Source: DASPWW01 sp963756745 (GTDB taxonomy: Bacteria > Actinomycetota > Thermoleophilia > Solirubrobacterales > 70-9). Taken from it: a stretch of DNA of 64,000 bases. The notes under the pieces were generated by a model, which did no database searches, was not told where the DNA came from, and saw only the letters and a list, made by a program, of their open reading frames with translations. Within the stretch, counting starts at the first letter, position 1, and each line of letters begins with the position of its first letter. The position numbers and the translations under genes are program-made. The stretch is from positions 113,320 through 177,319 of the forward strand of contig CAVWOU010000011.1 of NCBI GenBank assembly GCA_963756745.1, given 5' to 3'. Below, piece after piece: positions 41,246 through 49,383 of this stretch.

Positions 41246-42238
41246 ATGACCGTGATCCGAATGCGCGAGGCACTCAACCAGGCGCTCGCCGAGGAGATGC
41301 GCCGCGACGAAGGCGTGTTCGTGATGGGGGAGGACGTCGGCGTCTTCCAGGGGGCGTTCAAGGTGACCGAGGGCCTGCTCGACGAGTTCGGCGAGCGGCG
41401 CGTCCGCGACACTCCGATCTCCGAGAACACGATCGTCGGCACCGGGGTCGGGTCGGCGATGGCGGGGCTGCGTCCGGTGGTCGAGATCATGACCGTCAAC
41501 TTCTCACTGCTGGCGATGGACCAGATCGTCAACCACGCCGCCGCTATCCCGTACATGTTCAACGGCCAGGTCCGGGTGCCGATGGTGATCCGGATGCCCG
41601 GCGGGGGCGGCCACCAGCTCGGACCGACCCACTCACACAGCTTCGAGGCGCTGTACCTCCAGATTCCCGGCCTGCTCGTCGCCTGTCCCTCGACCCCAGC
41701 CGACGCGAAGAGCCTGCTGAAGGCGGCGATACGCGACGACAACCCCGTGATCTTCATCGAGCACGAGACGCTGTACGGTGCGCGCGGCGAGGTGCCGGAG
41801 AACGGAGACGATGGGCTGCTGCGCTTCGGCCAGGCGGCCGTCCGCCGCGAGGGAGGCGATGTGACGATCGTCGGCATCCTGCGCATGGTCGAGGCGGCGG
41901 AGAAGGCGGCGAAGACGCTCGCCGGCGAGCACAACGTCGAGGCCGAGGTGATCGACCCCCGAACGCTGCGCCCACTCGACCTCGACACGATCCTCGAGTC
42001 GGTTCGAAAGACGAACCGGGCGGTCGTCGTCGAGGAGGGTTGGCCGCACGGCGGAGTTGGCGCGAACCTCGCGGCGCTGATCCAGGAGCAGGCGTTCGAC
42101 TATCTCGACGCGCCGGTGCAGCGGGTCACCGGCGCCGACGTGCCGATGCCGTACTCGAAGCGGTTGGAGCAGGCCGCGATCCCGCACGCCGAGCACGTCG
42201 TGAGCGCCGCGATGGCCACGCTCGAGGGAGCGCGCTAG
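41246..42238 (+). CDS. pdhB: Pyruvate dehydrogenase E1 component, beta subunit
   Basis: 330 residues. Partner of pdhA. Seen: REALNQALAEEM, MGEDVGVFQGAFKVT, TPISENTIVGTGVGSAMAGL, QIVNHAA, GGGGHQLGPTHSHSFEA, the IEHETLYG block and VIDPRTLRPLD. Starts 10 nt after pdhA; stop TAG shares a base with the pdhC GTG. Confidence 0.94.
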   Translation: MTVIRMREALNQALAEEMRRDEGVFVMGEDVGVFQGAFKVTEGLLDEFGERRVRDTPISENTIVGTGVGSAMAGLRPVVEIMTVNFSLLAMDQIVNHAAAIPYMFNGQVRVPMVIRMPGGGGHQLGPTHSHSFEALYLQIPGLLVACPSTPADAKSLLKAAIRDDNPVIFIEHETLYGARGEVPENGDDGLLRFGQAAVRREGGDVTIVGILRMVEAAEKAAKTLAGEHNVEAEVIDPRTLRPLDLDTILESVRKTNRAVVVEEGWPHGGVGANLAALIQEQAFDYLDAPVQRVTGADVPMPYSKRLEQAAIPHAEHVVSAAMATLEGAR

Positions 42239-43557
42239 TGCCAACGGACATCGTGATGCCGCGCCTCTCCGACTCGATGGAGGAGGGGACGATCCTGCGC
42301 TGGATCAAGTCCCAGGGGGACGAGGTCGCGGTCGGCGATGAGCTCGTCGAGATCGAGACCGACAAGGCGAACATGGTCTACGAGTCCGACGCAGCCGGGA
42401 CGCTGATCGAGATCCTCGCCGGCGAGGGCGACACCCTCCCGATCGGCGAAACGATCGCCCGAGTCGGCGAGCCCGGCGAGACGGGAGGCGACGGGGCGGG
42501 ACCCAAGGCCGAGCCGGAACCGAAGGCCGAGGAGGAGCCACGGCAGGCGCCGGAACCCGAAAGGCCGAGCGCGCCCGCCACCACCAGCACCAAGGCGCCC
42601 CAGGAGCAAGCTCCTGGGGCGGTGCGTGCCGGGACGGAGTCGGGCGACGGGCGTGTCAAGGCGTCGCCGCTGGCGCGGCGGATGGCGCAAGAAAGAGGCC
42701 TCGATCTGGCCGGGCTTACGGGTTCCGGACCCGGCGGGCGAGTCGTGAAGGCGGACGTGGAGCGAGCGGCCGCAACAGAGGCGCCCCAGGAGCAAGCTCC
42801 TGCGGCGGTCACTGCAGGGACGGCCGAACCGACACCCGGAACCCGCGAGCGCCCCGAGACCGCCAAGGGCGAGGTGGAGACGATCGAGCTGACCAAGGTG
42901 CAGCAGACGATCGCGCGGCGGATGGCCGAGTCGAAGGCGACGGCGCCGCACTTCTACCTCGAGGCCGAGGTCGACATGAGCCGCGCCGTGGAGGGTCGCG
43001 GCCGGATCAAGGCCGCCGCGAAGGAAGGCGACGTCGTGCCCTCGTTCAACGACATGGTCGTCAAGGCGGCGGCGCTCGCGCTGCGCGAGTTCCCGCGCGC
43101 GAACGGCGCGTACCGCGACGGCAGGGTCGAGCAGTACTCGCGGATCAACGTCGGCGTGGCGGTCGCCGCGCAGGACGCGCTGATCGTTCCCACCGTGTTC
43201 GACGCCGACGCCAAGGGCCTGCGCGAGATCGCCGCCGAGACCCGCGCGTTGGCGCAACGTGTTCGCGAGGGCCAGATCACACCCCCCGAGCTCTCGGGCG
43301 GGACGTTCACGGTCTCGAACCTCGGGATGTACGGGATCACCAACTTCTCCGCCGTGATCAACCCGCCCCAGGCGGCGATCCTCGCCGTCGGGTCGATCGT
43401 CGAGCGCCCCGTAGTGCGCGACGGCGAGATCACCACGGCGCACCTGATGCCGCTCAACCTCGCGTGCGACCACCGGATCCTCTACGGCGCCGACGGCGCT
43501 CAGCTCCTCGCGCGGATCCGGGAGCTGCTCGAGGAGCCTCTCGCTCTAGCCCTTTGA
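42238..43557 (+). CDS. pdhC: Pyruvate dehydrogenase E2 component (dihydrolipoamide acetyltransferase)
   Basis: 439 residues from GTG. One N-terminal lipoyl domain (lipoyl Lys43 in IETDKANM), a Pro/Ala/Glu linker, a peripheral-subunit-binding domain (KASPLARRMAQERGLDLAGL), a second linker and the catalytic domain (VQQTIARRMAESKATAPHF to the C-terminus). The catalytic His412 is in CDHRILYGADG; the usual Asp four residues on is Tyr, a variant I recall from cyanobacterial/plastid-type E2. Two near-identical palindromes encode APQEQAP in the two linkers. Completes pdhABC. Confidence 0.93.
   Translation: MPTDIVMPRLSDSMEEGTILRWIKSQGDEVAVGDELVEIETDKANMVYESDAAGTLIEILAGEGDTLPIGETIARVGEPGETGGDGAGPKAEPEPKAEEEPRQAPEPERPSAPATTSTKAPQEQAPGAVRAGTESGDGRVKASPLARRMAQERGLDLAGLTGSGPGGRVVKADVERAAATEAPQEQAPAAVTAGTAEPTPGTRERPETAKGEVETIELTKVQQTIARRMAESKATAPHFYLEAEVDMSRAVEGRGRIKAAAKEGDVVPSFNDMVVKAAALALREFPRANGAYRDGRVEQYSRINVGVAVAAQDALIVPTVFDADAKGLREIAAETRALAQRVREGQITPPELSGGTFTVSNLGMYGITNFSAVINPPQAAILAVGSIVERPVVRDGEITTAHLMPLNLACDHRILYGADGAQLLARIRELLEEPLALAL
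42596..42621. repeat. Palindrome in pdhC linker, copy 1
   Basis: Perfect 12-bp arms CGCCCCAGGAGC and GCTCCTGGGGCG around AA, read in frame as part of APQEQAPGA. Near-identical to 42782-42807. Confidence 0.8.
42782..42807. repeat. Palindrome in pdhC linker, copy 2
   Basis: Same left arm CGCCCCAGGAGC, AA loop, right arm GCTCCTGCGGCG with one mismatch. Read as APQEQAPAA. Confidence 0.75.
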
Positions 43558-43562
43558 CCACC

Positions 43563-43586
43563 GCCAAGTTCGCTTGCGAACTTGGC
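43563..43586. terminator. Bidirectional hairpin between pdhC and the response regulator
   Basis: Perfect 11-bp arms GCCAAGTTCGC and GCGAACTTGGC with a TT loop, in the 36-bp gap between two convergent genes; GCGTTTG follows. It probably ends both transcripts. Shares its core with the hairpin in repeat copy A at 25035. Confidence 0.65.
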
Positions 43587-43593
43587 GTTTGAT

Positions 43594-44238
43594 TCAGGAG
43601 CGCAGGAAGGTCAGCACCGCCAGCACACGGCGGTGATCCTCGTCGGTCGGCTCGAGGTTGAGCTTTCCGAAGATGCTCGTGACGTGCTTCTCGACCGCCC
43701 TCGCGGTGATCACGAGCTCGGCGGCGATCGCCTTGTTCGATCGCCCCTCGGCCATCAGCTCGAGCACCTCGCGCTCACGGTCCGTGAGCTCGGCGAGCGG
43801 GTCGGTGCGCGTGGTCCGTCCGAGCAGCCTCGAGACGACCTCGGGATCGAGCGCCGAGCCGCCGTTCCCGACCCGGCGCACCGAGTCGACGAAGCCGTCG
43901 ACGTCGGCGACCCGGTCCTTGAGCAGGTATCCGATCCCGGAGGCGTCGTCGGAGACCAGCTCGAGCGCGTAGGCCTCCTCGACGTACGCCGAGAGCACCA
44001 GCACCCCGGTCCCGGGGTGGCGATCGCGGATCTCGATCGCTGCCCGCAGGCCGTCGTCCGTGTTGTCGGGGGGCATTCGGATGTCCGCGATCACGACGTC
44101 GGGCTTGTGGGCGCCGACCTTGCGCAGCAGATCCTCGGCATCGCCGGCCTGCCCGACGACCTCGAGGTCGCTCTCCAACAGCAGCCGGACGATCCCCTCG
44201 CGCAGCAGCACCGAGTCCTCTGCGACGACTACTCGCAC
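43594..44238 (-). CDS. NarL/LuxR-type response regulator
   Basis: 214 residues from GTG. Receiver domain (~1-120): VVVAEDSVLLREG, phospho-Asp in DVVIADIRMPP, Thr/Ser switch in VLVLSAY, Lys in GYLLKDRV. LuxR HTH (~145-205): LTDREREVLELMAEGRSNKAIAAELVITARAVEKHV. Overlaps the kinase stop by 10 bp, so the two form a pair. Target genes unknown. Confidence 0.93.
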   Translation of the reverse strand: MRVVVAEDSVLLREGIVRLLLESDLEVVGQAGDAEDLLRKVGAHKPDVVIADIRMPPDNTDDGLRAAIEIRDRHPGTGVLVLSAYVEEAYALELVSDDASGIGYLLKDRVADVDGFVDSVRRVGNGGSALDPEVVSRLLGRTTRTDPLAELTDREREVLELMAEGRSNKAIAAELVITARAVEKHVTSIFGKLNLEPTDEDHRRVLAVLTFLRS

Positions 44239-45977
44239 GGGATGCTCGCCTTCACGGTCGTTCCGGTGCCGGTGGCCGAGTCGACCTCGAGCTTGCCGCC
44301 GAGCGCCGAGAGCCTGTCGCCGAGGCCCCGGAGCCCCGACCCGTCCGCTGGATCGGCGCCCCCGACGCCGTCATCCGAGACCTCGACGAGGACGCTCCCG
44401 TCGTCGCGGCCGACCCGCACGATGGCGCGGTTCGCGGCGGCGTACTTGGCGACGTTGGTGAGCGCCTCCGAGACCACGAAGTAGGCCGCCAGCTCGACGG
44501 CTTCGGGGACTTCCCCGATTCGGGCATCGACATCGACGGGCAGCGGGGCGCGCGTGGCGAGCGTCTTCACCGCCTGCTCGAGTCCGCGATCCGTCAGTAC
44601 CGCAGGGTGCAGCCCGCGCGCCAGCTCCCGGAGCTCCTCGAGGGCGCGCGAGAGCTCCTCGCCCACCCCGTCGAGCAGCTCCTCGGCTCGGTCGGGATCC
44701 TCGCGCAGGGACGCACGCGCCAACCGCAGATCGAGGGCGAGCGACACTAGCCGTTGCTGGGCGCCGTCGTGCAGGTTTCGCTCCATGCGGCGGCGTTCCG
44801 CGAGGCCAACCGCGAGCAGCCTCGCGCGTGACTCCCGCAGCTCCTCCACCCTCGCGCGCAACTCGGCGTCGAGGCGCCCGGTCTCGAGCGCGAGCGCGGC
44901 CGCCGCGCCAACGGCATCGACGAGGTCCGGGTCTTCGAGGACGAGTGGATCGTGGACGATCGCGGCCACTGGCCTGCCCTCGAGGCTCACGGGGGACGCC
45001 GCCCGCCCAGAGCCGCGACCCGGGAGCTCGACGCGGCGGCCCTTCTCGTCGACGTACTGCTCCGACTCGGGCAGCCAGTACGCGAGCTCCAGTGATGGGT
45101 CGCCGAGGGCGCGGGACAGCTCGTCGCGCAGCTCGCCCGGTCCGAGCGGCTCGCCAAGGGAGGCGACGAGCCGGCCCACCGCCCCGCCGCGCAGCATCTG
45201 CGCTCGGGCCAGCCCAGCGAGGAACAGGTAGGGCACGAGGCCGAACGGGATCATCGTCGCGTAGAAGACGTCCTCGATCACTCCGTGCGGCGACCCGGCA
45301 AGCTCGAGCACCAGCAGCGTCGCGAGCGACAGCATCAGGGCCGCGCCCGCGGCATACACCGGGGTGATCGCCCGACGCTGCAGGGGAGTCGAGCCGCGCC
45401 ACTTTCCGGCGAGGCGCGCGAATGTGGCGAGGAGCAGCGTGACTCCGACCACGGCCAGCACGTCGCCGGCCGTCTCGGTCACGGACGCGTCCGGGGTTAT
45501 CAGCAGGACGTTGTCCGGGCAGCCGGCGCAGCCCATCGCCGCGGGATCCCAGAAGACGATGTAGGGGATGTAGCCGACCGTCACCGCCGCGTACACGGCA
45601 CCGACGAGCCAGCGATCGGGCTTCGACTCCAGCCTCCCGGACGGAAACGAGAGAAACAGGTGAATCGCCACGCCCACGAACAGGCTGTCGAACAGGGCCC
45701 CGACAGTGAAGAACGGCGCCGGCTCGGTGTGGCCGAGGACGCTGATGAACCACGCAAAGCCGGTCGCCACCATCAGCGCGCCGACGAGGTTTTCGGGACG
45801 GCGCATCCACGCGTAGATCCCCACCAGCACGAACCCGAGCCCGATCACCCAGTTGAGGACGATCCACAGCTCGTGGTCGGGAGCGAAGTCCGCGGTCGCG
45901 ATCAGGGGCGTCTCGATCGCCGCAACCAGAAGACCAGCGGCGCCTAGAACCCACAGCGGCCGCCTGGCCAGGCTCAC
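44229..45977 (-). CDS. Membrane sensor histidine kinase (HisKA_3)
   Basis: 582 residues from GTG. N-terminal half has about seven to eight hydrophobic segments (e.g. VLGAAGLLVAAIETPLIATA, VLNWVIGLGFVLVGIYAW), then a GAF-like stretch. The dimerisation box ERRRMERNLHDGAQQRLV carries the phospho-His; the ATPase domain has EALTNVAKYAAAN (N box) and DDGVGGADPADGSGLRGLGDR (G boxes). NarX/DesK-type kinase partnered with the LuxR regulator downstream. Signal unknown; a GCAGCP loop near residue 155 could be redox- or metal-sensitive. Confidence 0.9.
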   Translation of the reverse strand: MSLARRPLWVLGAAGLLVAAIETPLIATADFAPDHELWIVLNWVIGLGFVLVGIYAWMRRPENLVGALMVATGFAWFISVLGHTEPAPFFTVGALFDSLFVGVAIHLFLSFPSGRLESKPDRWLVGAVYAAVTVGYIPYIVFWDPAAMGCAGCPDNVLLITPDASVTETAGDVLAVVGVTLLLATFARLAGKWRGSTPLQRRAITPVYAAGAALMLSLATLLVLELAGSPHGVIEDVFYATMIPFGLVPYLFLAGLARAQMLRGGAVGRLVASLGEPLGPGELRDELSRALGDPSLELAYWLPESEQYVDEKGRRVELPGRGSGRAASPVSLEGRPVAAIVHDPLVLEDPDLVDAVGAAAALALETGRLDAELRARVEELRESRARLLAVGLAERRRMERNLHDGAQQRLVSLALDLRLARASLREDPDRAEELLDGVGEELSRALEELRELARGLHPAVLTDRGLEQAVKTLATRAPLPVDVDARIGEVPEAVELAAYFVVSEALTNVAKYAAANRAIVRVGRDDGSVLVEVSDDGVGGADPADGSGLRGLGDRLSALGGKLEVDSATGTGTTVKASIPCE

Positions 45978-46339
45978 GTCAGGAGCTCCTCCATCGTCCG
46001 CCGTGAGAGCTTAGCCTTTGGGATGAACCCCCGGGCGCCGACCTCGGACGCCGCGCCGCCCCACTCGTCCACCTCGCGGCTCGAGATCAGGATCACGTCG
46101 GGCGTCGAGTTTCCGGCGCAGCCCGGGCCCGTGATCCGGCGCGAGACCGCGAACCCATCGAGGTCGGGAAGCCTCACGTCCAGCAGGATGATGTCAGGCG
46201 CCAGCTCCCGCGCCGCGCGCAGCGCATCGTTTCCGTCGGCCGCCTCGCCGACCACCTGGTAGCCCTCCTCCTCGAGCAGGCGTCGCGCGCTCGCCCGGAA
46301 GCTCGGGTGATCGTCGACTATCAGCACGGTCGTGGGCAT
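45974..46339 (-). CDS. Stand-alone receiver-domain protein
   Basis: 121 residues from ATG at 46339. CheY-like receiver only: VLIVDDHPSFRASARRLLEEEG, phospho-Asp in DIILLDVRLPDLDG, VILISSREVDEWGG, and Lys in GFIPKAKL. No output domain. GTGA overlap with the kinase. It may act as a phosphate sink or modulate the kinase. Start chosen over an upstream in-frame codon because it begins right at the core. Confidence 0.88.
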   Translation of the reverse strand: MPTTVLIVDDHPSFRASARRLLEEEGYQVVGEAADGNDALRAARELAPDIILLDVRLPDLDGFAVSRRITGPGCAGNSTPDVILISSREVDEWGGAASEVGARGFIPKAKLSRRTMEELLT

Positions 46340-46495
46340 GGCTAAACGATTGTCCACCACGCCGCCTCTGCGGCCAATACGGCTAACCGCACCCGCCCTG
46401 ACAGGAAGACCCCATTGTCGCCCAGGGCCGCTAAGGGAATGATCAGGGTGATTCCCAATCGACAGCGCCGCCTGTCACTGGAACCCTCTCGCGCA

Positions 46496-48727
46496 ATGAG
46501 TCGCCCCCGAAACCTCGCCGCCCGCGCCGGACGCTGGAGCGCCCAGCACCCGTGGAAGGCGATCGTGACGTGGTTCGTGTTCGTGATCGCCGCGGTGATG
46601 ATCGGCGGAGCGGTCGGGACCGACACGATCTCCGACGAGGAGTACGGAGTCGGTGAGTCCGGCGCCGCGGACCGGGCGATCTCCGACGCGTTCCCGAACG
46701 AGGACAACGAGACAGTGCTCGTGCAGAGCGAGGATGGCGTCACGGCGAACGATCCTCGATTCCGGGCCACGGTCGAGGACGTCGTGGCCCAGCTCAGGCG
46801 AACCGACAGCGTCGCGAACATCAAGAGCCCCCTCACACCGGCGAACGCCGGCAACATCTCGGAAGACGGCCGCTCGGCGCTGGTGACGTTCGAGATCCCG
46901 AAGAGCTCCACCCGGGAGAGCGACGAGCTGGTCGAGGCTCCGCTGGCAACCGTCGCCGAGCTCGACGAGTCCCACCCCGGGTTCCGGATCGAGGAGTTCG
47001 GCGACGCGAGCGCCGACAAGCAGCTCTCGGAGGCGTTCGAGGACGACTTCCAGCAGGCCGAGTTCACCTCGCTTCCGATCACCCTGATAATCCTCGTGCT
47101 CGCGTTCGGGGCCCTCGTCGCGGCCCTCGTGCCGCTGCTGCTCGCCGCGACTGCGGTCTTCTCGGCGATCGGCCTGCTGGGGCCGCTGAGCCAGATCTGG
47201 CCGGTCGACGAGTCCGCCTCGTCGGTGATCCTGCTGATCGGGCTCGCCGTCGGCGTCGACTACTCGATGTTCTACCTGCGCCGCGAGCGCGAGGAGCGCG
47301 CCCGCGGCGCGGGTGAGCGGGCGGCGCTCGAGACAGCCGCCGCGACCTCGGGACGGGCGGTCCTCGTCTCGGGAATCACCGTCGCGACGGCGATGGCGGG
47401 CATGTACTTCGCCGGCGCGGCGACCTTCGAGTCGTTCGCCTCGGGCACCATCCTCGTCGTCGCGATCGCTGTGATCGGGTCGCTTACGGTTCTGCCGGCA
47501 GTCCTGTCGAAGCTTGGAGACCGCGTCAACAAGGCGCGGGTGCCGTTCCTGACGCCGCCCGAGGAGCGCGTGAAGCGCGAGTCCCGGGTGTGGAACGCGG
47601 TGCTCAACCCCGTGTTGCGGCGGCCCGCGATCGCGGCGGCGCTCGGCACGGCGGTGCTGGTGGTGATGGCGATCCCGGTGTTCGGGCTGAAGATGGCGGT
47701 CCCCGGCATCGACTCGCTGCCCCAGGACCTCCAGGTGATTCAGACCTACGATCGGATCCAGGCGGCCTTCCCCGGCAACCAGATCCCTGCCGAGGTCGTG
47801 ATCGAGCGCGGGGACGCGTCCCAGGCCGAGGTGTCGGGCGCGGTCCGCGAGCTACGCGCCGAGACGGGTCGCTCGGACCTGTTCGAGCAGCCGCTCACGG
47901 TCGACGTCAGTCCCGACCGCAGGGTCACGGTCGTCGAGGTCCCGATTGCGGGCGACGGGACGAACGACACCTCGTACGCGGCGCTCGCCGAATTGCGCGA
48001 CGACGTGATCCCGGCGACGGTCGGCCAGGTACCGGGAACCGAGACCAACGTCACCGGCCTCACGGCGGGATCGGAGGACTTCAACCAGCTGATGGAGGAC
48101 CGGGTCCCGATCGTGTTCGGATTCGTGTTCCTGATGGCGTTCGCGCTGCTGCTGGTGACCTTCCGCTCGATCGTGATCCCGCTGAAGGCGATCCTGCTCA
48201 ACCTTCTCTCCGTCGGCGCGGCGTACGGCGTCGTGGTCTGGATCTTCCAGGAGGGTCACCTCGAGTCCCTGCTCGGCTTCGAGTCCACCGGCGCCGTGAC
48301 CTCTTGGCTGCCGCTGTTCTTGTTCGTGCTCCTGTTCGGGCTGTCGATGGACTACCACGTCTTCATCCTCAGCCGCGTGCGCGAGGCATACGACCGCGGC
48401 ATGCCGACCGGCGACGCCGTCTCCTACGGGATCAAGACCACCGCGTCGGTAGTCACGGCGGCCGCGATCGTGATGGTCGCGGTGTTCTCGATCTTCGCAA
48501 CCCTGTCGTCGGTCGAGTTCAAGCAGTTCGGCGTCGGGCTGGGCGTCGCGATCCTGCTCGACGCGACGCTCGTGCGTGGAGTGCTGCTGCCCGCGTTCAT
48601 GAAGCTGCTGGGCGACTGGAACTGGTACCTCCCGCGCTCGCTCGAGTGGCTGCCCCACGTCGGGATCGGCAGCGGGCCGGCCGACGCCGGCCGCAAGCAA
48701 GAGCCCGAGCCCGAGCCCGCCGGATAG
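46496..48727 (+). CDS. MMPL/RND-family membrane transporter
   Basis: 743 residues from ATG at 46496 (ATG at 46439 also in frame). MMPL architecture: TM1 (AIVTWFVFVIAAVMIGGA), a large external loop, five more helices with GLAVGVDYSMFYLRREREE, then a repeat with AIPVFGLKMAVPG, a second loop and helices including FGLSMDYHVFILSRVREAYDRG. The paired (V/S)(D)Y(S/H) motifs hold the proton-relay Asp-Tyr residues. Exports lipids or drugs in related actinobacteria; substrate unknown. Divergent from the two-component cluster, which might regulate it. Confidence 0.92.
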   Translation: MSRPRNLAARAGRWSAQHPWKAIVTWFVFVIAAVMIGGAVGTDTISDEEYGVGESGAADRAISDAFPNEDNETVLVQSEDGVTANDPRFRATVEDVVAQLRRTDSVANIKSPLTPANAGNISEDGRSALVTFEIPKSSTRESDELVEAPLATVAELDESHPGFRIEEFGDASADKQLSEAFEDDFQQAEFTSLPITLIILVLAFGALVAALVPLLLAATAVFSAIGLLGPLSQIWPVDESASSVILLIGLAVGVDYSMFYLRREREERARGAGERAALETAAATSGRAVLVSGITVATAMAGMYFAGAATFESFASGTILVVAIAVIGSLTVLPAVLSKLGDRVNKARVPFLTPPEERVKRESRVWNAVLNPVLRRPAIAAALGTAVLVVMAIPVFGLKMAVPGIDSLPQDLQVIQTYDRIQAAFPGNQIPAEVVIERGDASQAEVSGAVRELRAETGRSDLFEQPLTVDVSPDRRVTVVEVPIAGDGTNDTSYAALAELRDDVIPATVGQVPGTETNVTGLTAGSEDFNQLMEDRVPIVFGFVFLMAFALLLVTFRSIVIPLKAILLNLLSVGAAYGVVVWIFQEGHLESLLGFESTGAVTSWLPLFLFVLLFGLSMDYHVFILSRVREAYDRGMPTGDAVSYGIKTTASVVTAAAIVMVAVFSIFATLSSVEFKQFGVGLGVAILLDATLVRGVLLPAFMKLLGDWNWYLPRSLEWLPHVGIGSGPADAGRKQEPEPEPAG

Positions 48728-48789
48728 ACGTACGGGCCCGCCCTGCGACGAGCGCGTTGCCCCCGTGCTCGCGCTGCGGGCTGCTCGGG

Positions 48790-48795
48790 TACCGT
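48790..48795 (+). promoter_or_regulatory. -10 box before the SnoaL-like gene
   Basis: TACCGT, 8 nt before the TTG at 48804. Supports the internal TTG start and a leaderless mRNA. Confidence 0.4.
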
Positions 48796-48803
48796 CCGAA
48801 CCC

Positions 48804-49241
48804 TTGAACCGGGCCGAGCTTCGAGACTGGATAGCCGGCTACGAACGGGTGTGGCGCACGCCCGGTACCGATGCGCTCGCGGAGCTGTTCGCCGACGACG
48901 CCTCGTACAGCACCGCGCCTTACGGGGAGACCCACCGCGGTCTGGAGGCGATCGCGGCGCTGTGGGACCGCGAACGCGAGGGCCCCGACGAGGCGTTCGA
49001 GATGACCGCTGAGGTGGTCGCCGTCGAGGGCGACACGGGGGTCGCGGGGATCGAGGTCAGATACGGCGACCCGAGGCCGGCTGAGTACCGGGACCTATGG
49101 ATCGTTCGGCTCGACGAGCGGGGGCGCTGCGTGGGGTTCGAGGAGTGGCCGTTCTGGCCGACTGGCCAGGGGGCTAGGGCCCTATTCCGGGCGCCCGATC
49201 CGGACCGTTTGACGCGGCCTCCCCGCGGGGTAGAATCGTGA
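48804..49241 (+). CDS. SnoaL/NTF2-like domain protein
   Basis: 145 residues from TTG at 48804; the longer GTG at 48765 would add 13 unconserved residues. NTF2-like cone: LRDWIAGYERVWRTPGTDALAELFADDASYSTAPYGETHRGLEAIAALWDRERE, then strands EMTAEVVAVEG, GIEVRYG, WIVRLDERGRCVGFEEWPFWP. Such proteins are isomerases, hydrolases or binding proteins; no catalytic Asp/His pair is obvious. The bkd promoter lies over its 3' end. Confidence 0.78.
   Translation: MNRAELRDWIAGYERVWRTPGTDALAELFADDASYSTAPYGETHRGLEAIAALWDREREGPDEAFEMTAEVVAVEGDTGVAGIEVRYGDPRPAEYRDLWIVRLDERGRCVGFEEWPFWPTGQGARALFRAPDPDRLTRPPRGVES
49209..49236 (+). promoter_or_regulatory. BCKDH operon promoter (TTGACG -16 nt- TAGAAT)
   Basis: TTGACG at 49209-49214 and TAGAAT at 49231-49236, one of the best sigma-70-type promoters in the window, lying inside the end of the SnoaL-like gene. 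Predicted +1 near 49243, giving a ~140-nt leader before bkdA1. Confidence 0.75.
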
Positions 49242-49252
49242 CGTAGATCACA
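49237..49252. promoter_or_regulatory. CRP/GlxR-type operator at +1 of the BCKDH operon
   Basis: CGTGACGTAGATCACA matches the actinobacterial CRP/GlxR consensus TGTGANNTANNTCACA at every defined base but the first. Centred at ~+2 relative to the predicted start, where bound regulator would block initiation. No CRP gene in the window. Confidence 0.7.
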
Positions 49253-49254
49253 TA

Positions 49255-49282
49255 GGGAGGAGAGGCGGAACCCTCGCCTCCC
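49255..49282 (+). other. Leader hairpin 1 of the BCKDH operon
   Basis: GGGAGG/CCTCCC outer arms and GAGG/CCTC inner arms around CGGAAC; a stable stem near the 5' end of the predicted leader. Confidence 0.55.
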
Positions 49283-49284
49283 GT

Positions 49285-49379
49285 CGTCCGTAGGCGCCGC
49301 AGCGGAGATCCCGAGGCGGCGGAAGGCCGATCCGGACCGGTGGAGATCCCCCCGAGCCGGTGAGACAGAAAGGCGGACG
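49285..49379 (+). other. Candidate structured leader (three-way junction) upstream of bkdA1
   Basis: CGTCCG (49285-49290) can pair with CGGACG (49374-49379). Inside are two hairpins, GCCGC/GCGGC and ACCGG/CCGGT, whose loops carry the same motif GGAGATCCC(CCC)GAG. The closing 3' strand covers the only ribosome-binding-like purines just before the ATG at 49384. No known riboswitch class is recognised. Confidence 0.4.
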
Positions 49380-49383
49380 CGAT

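Noticed and set aside
42596..42807. CRISPR array
   Set aside because: Only two palindromes with a 160-nt coding spacer; no regular repeat-spacer series or cas genes anywhere in the window.
49242..49383. Glycine, cobalamin, SAM or c-di-AMP riboswitch in the bkd leader
   Set aside because: None of the conserved core sequences of these classes could be found; only an unassigned fold is proposed.
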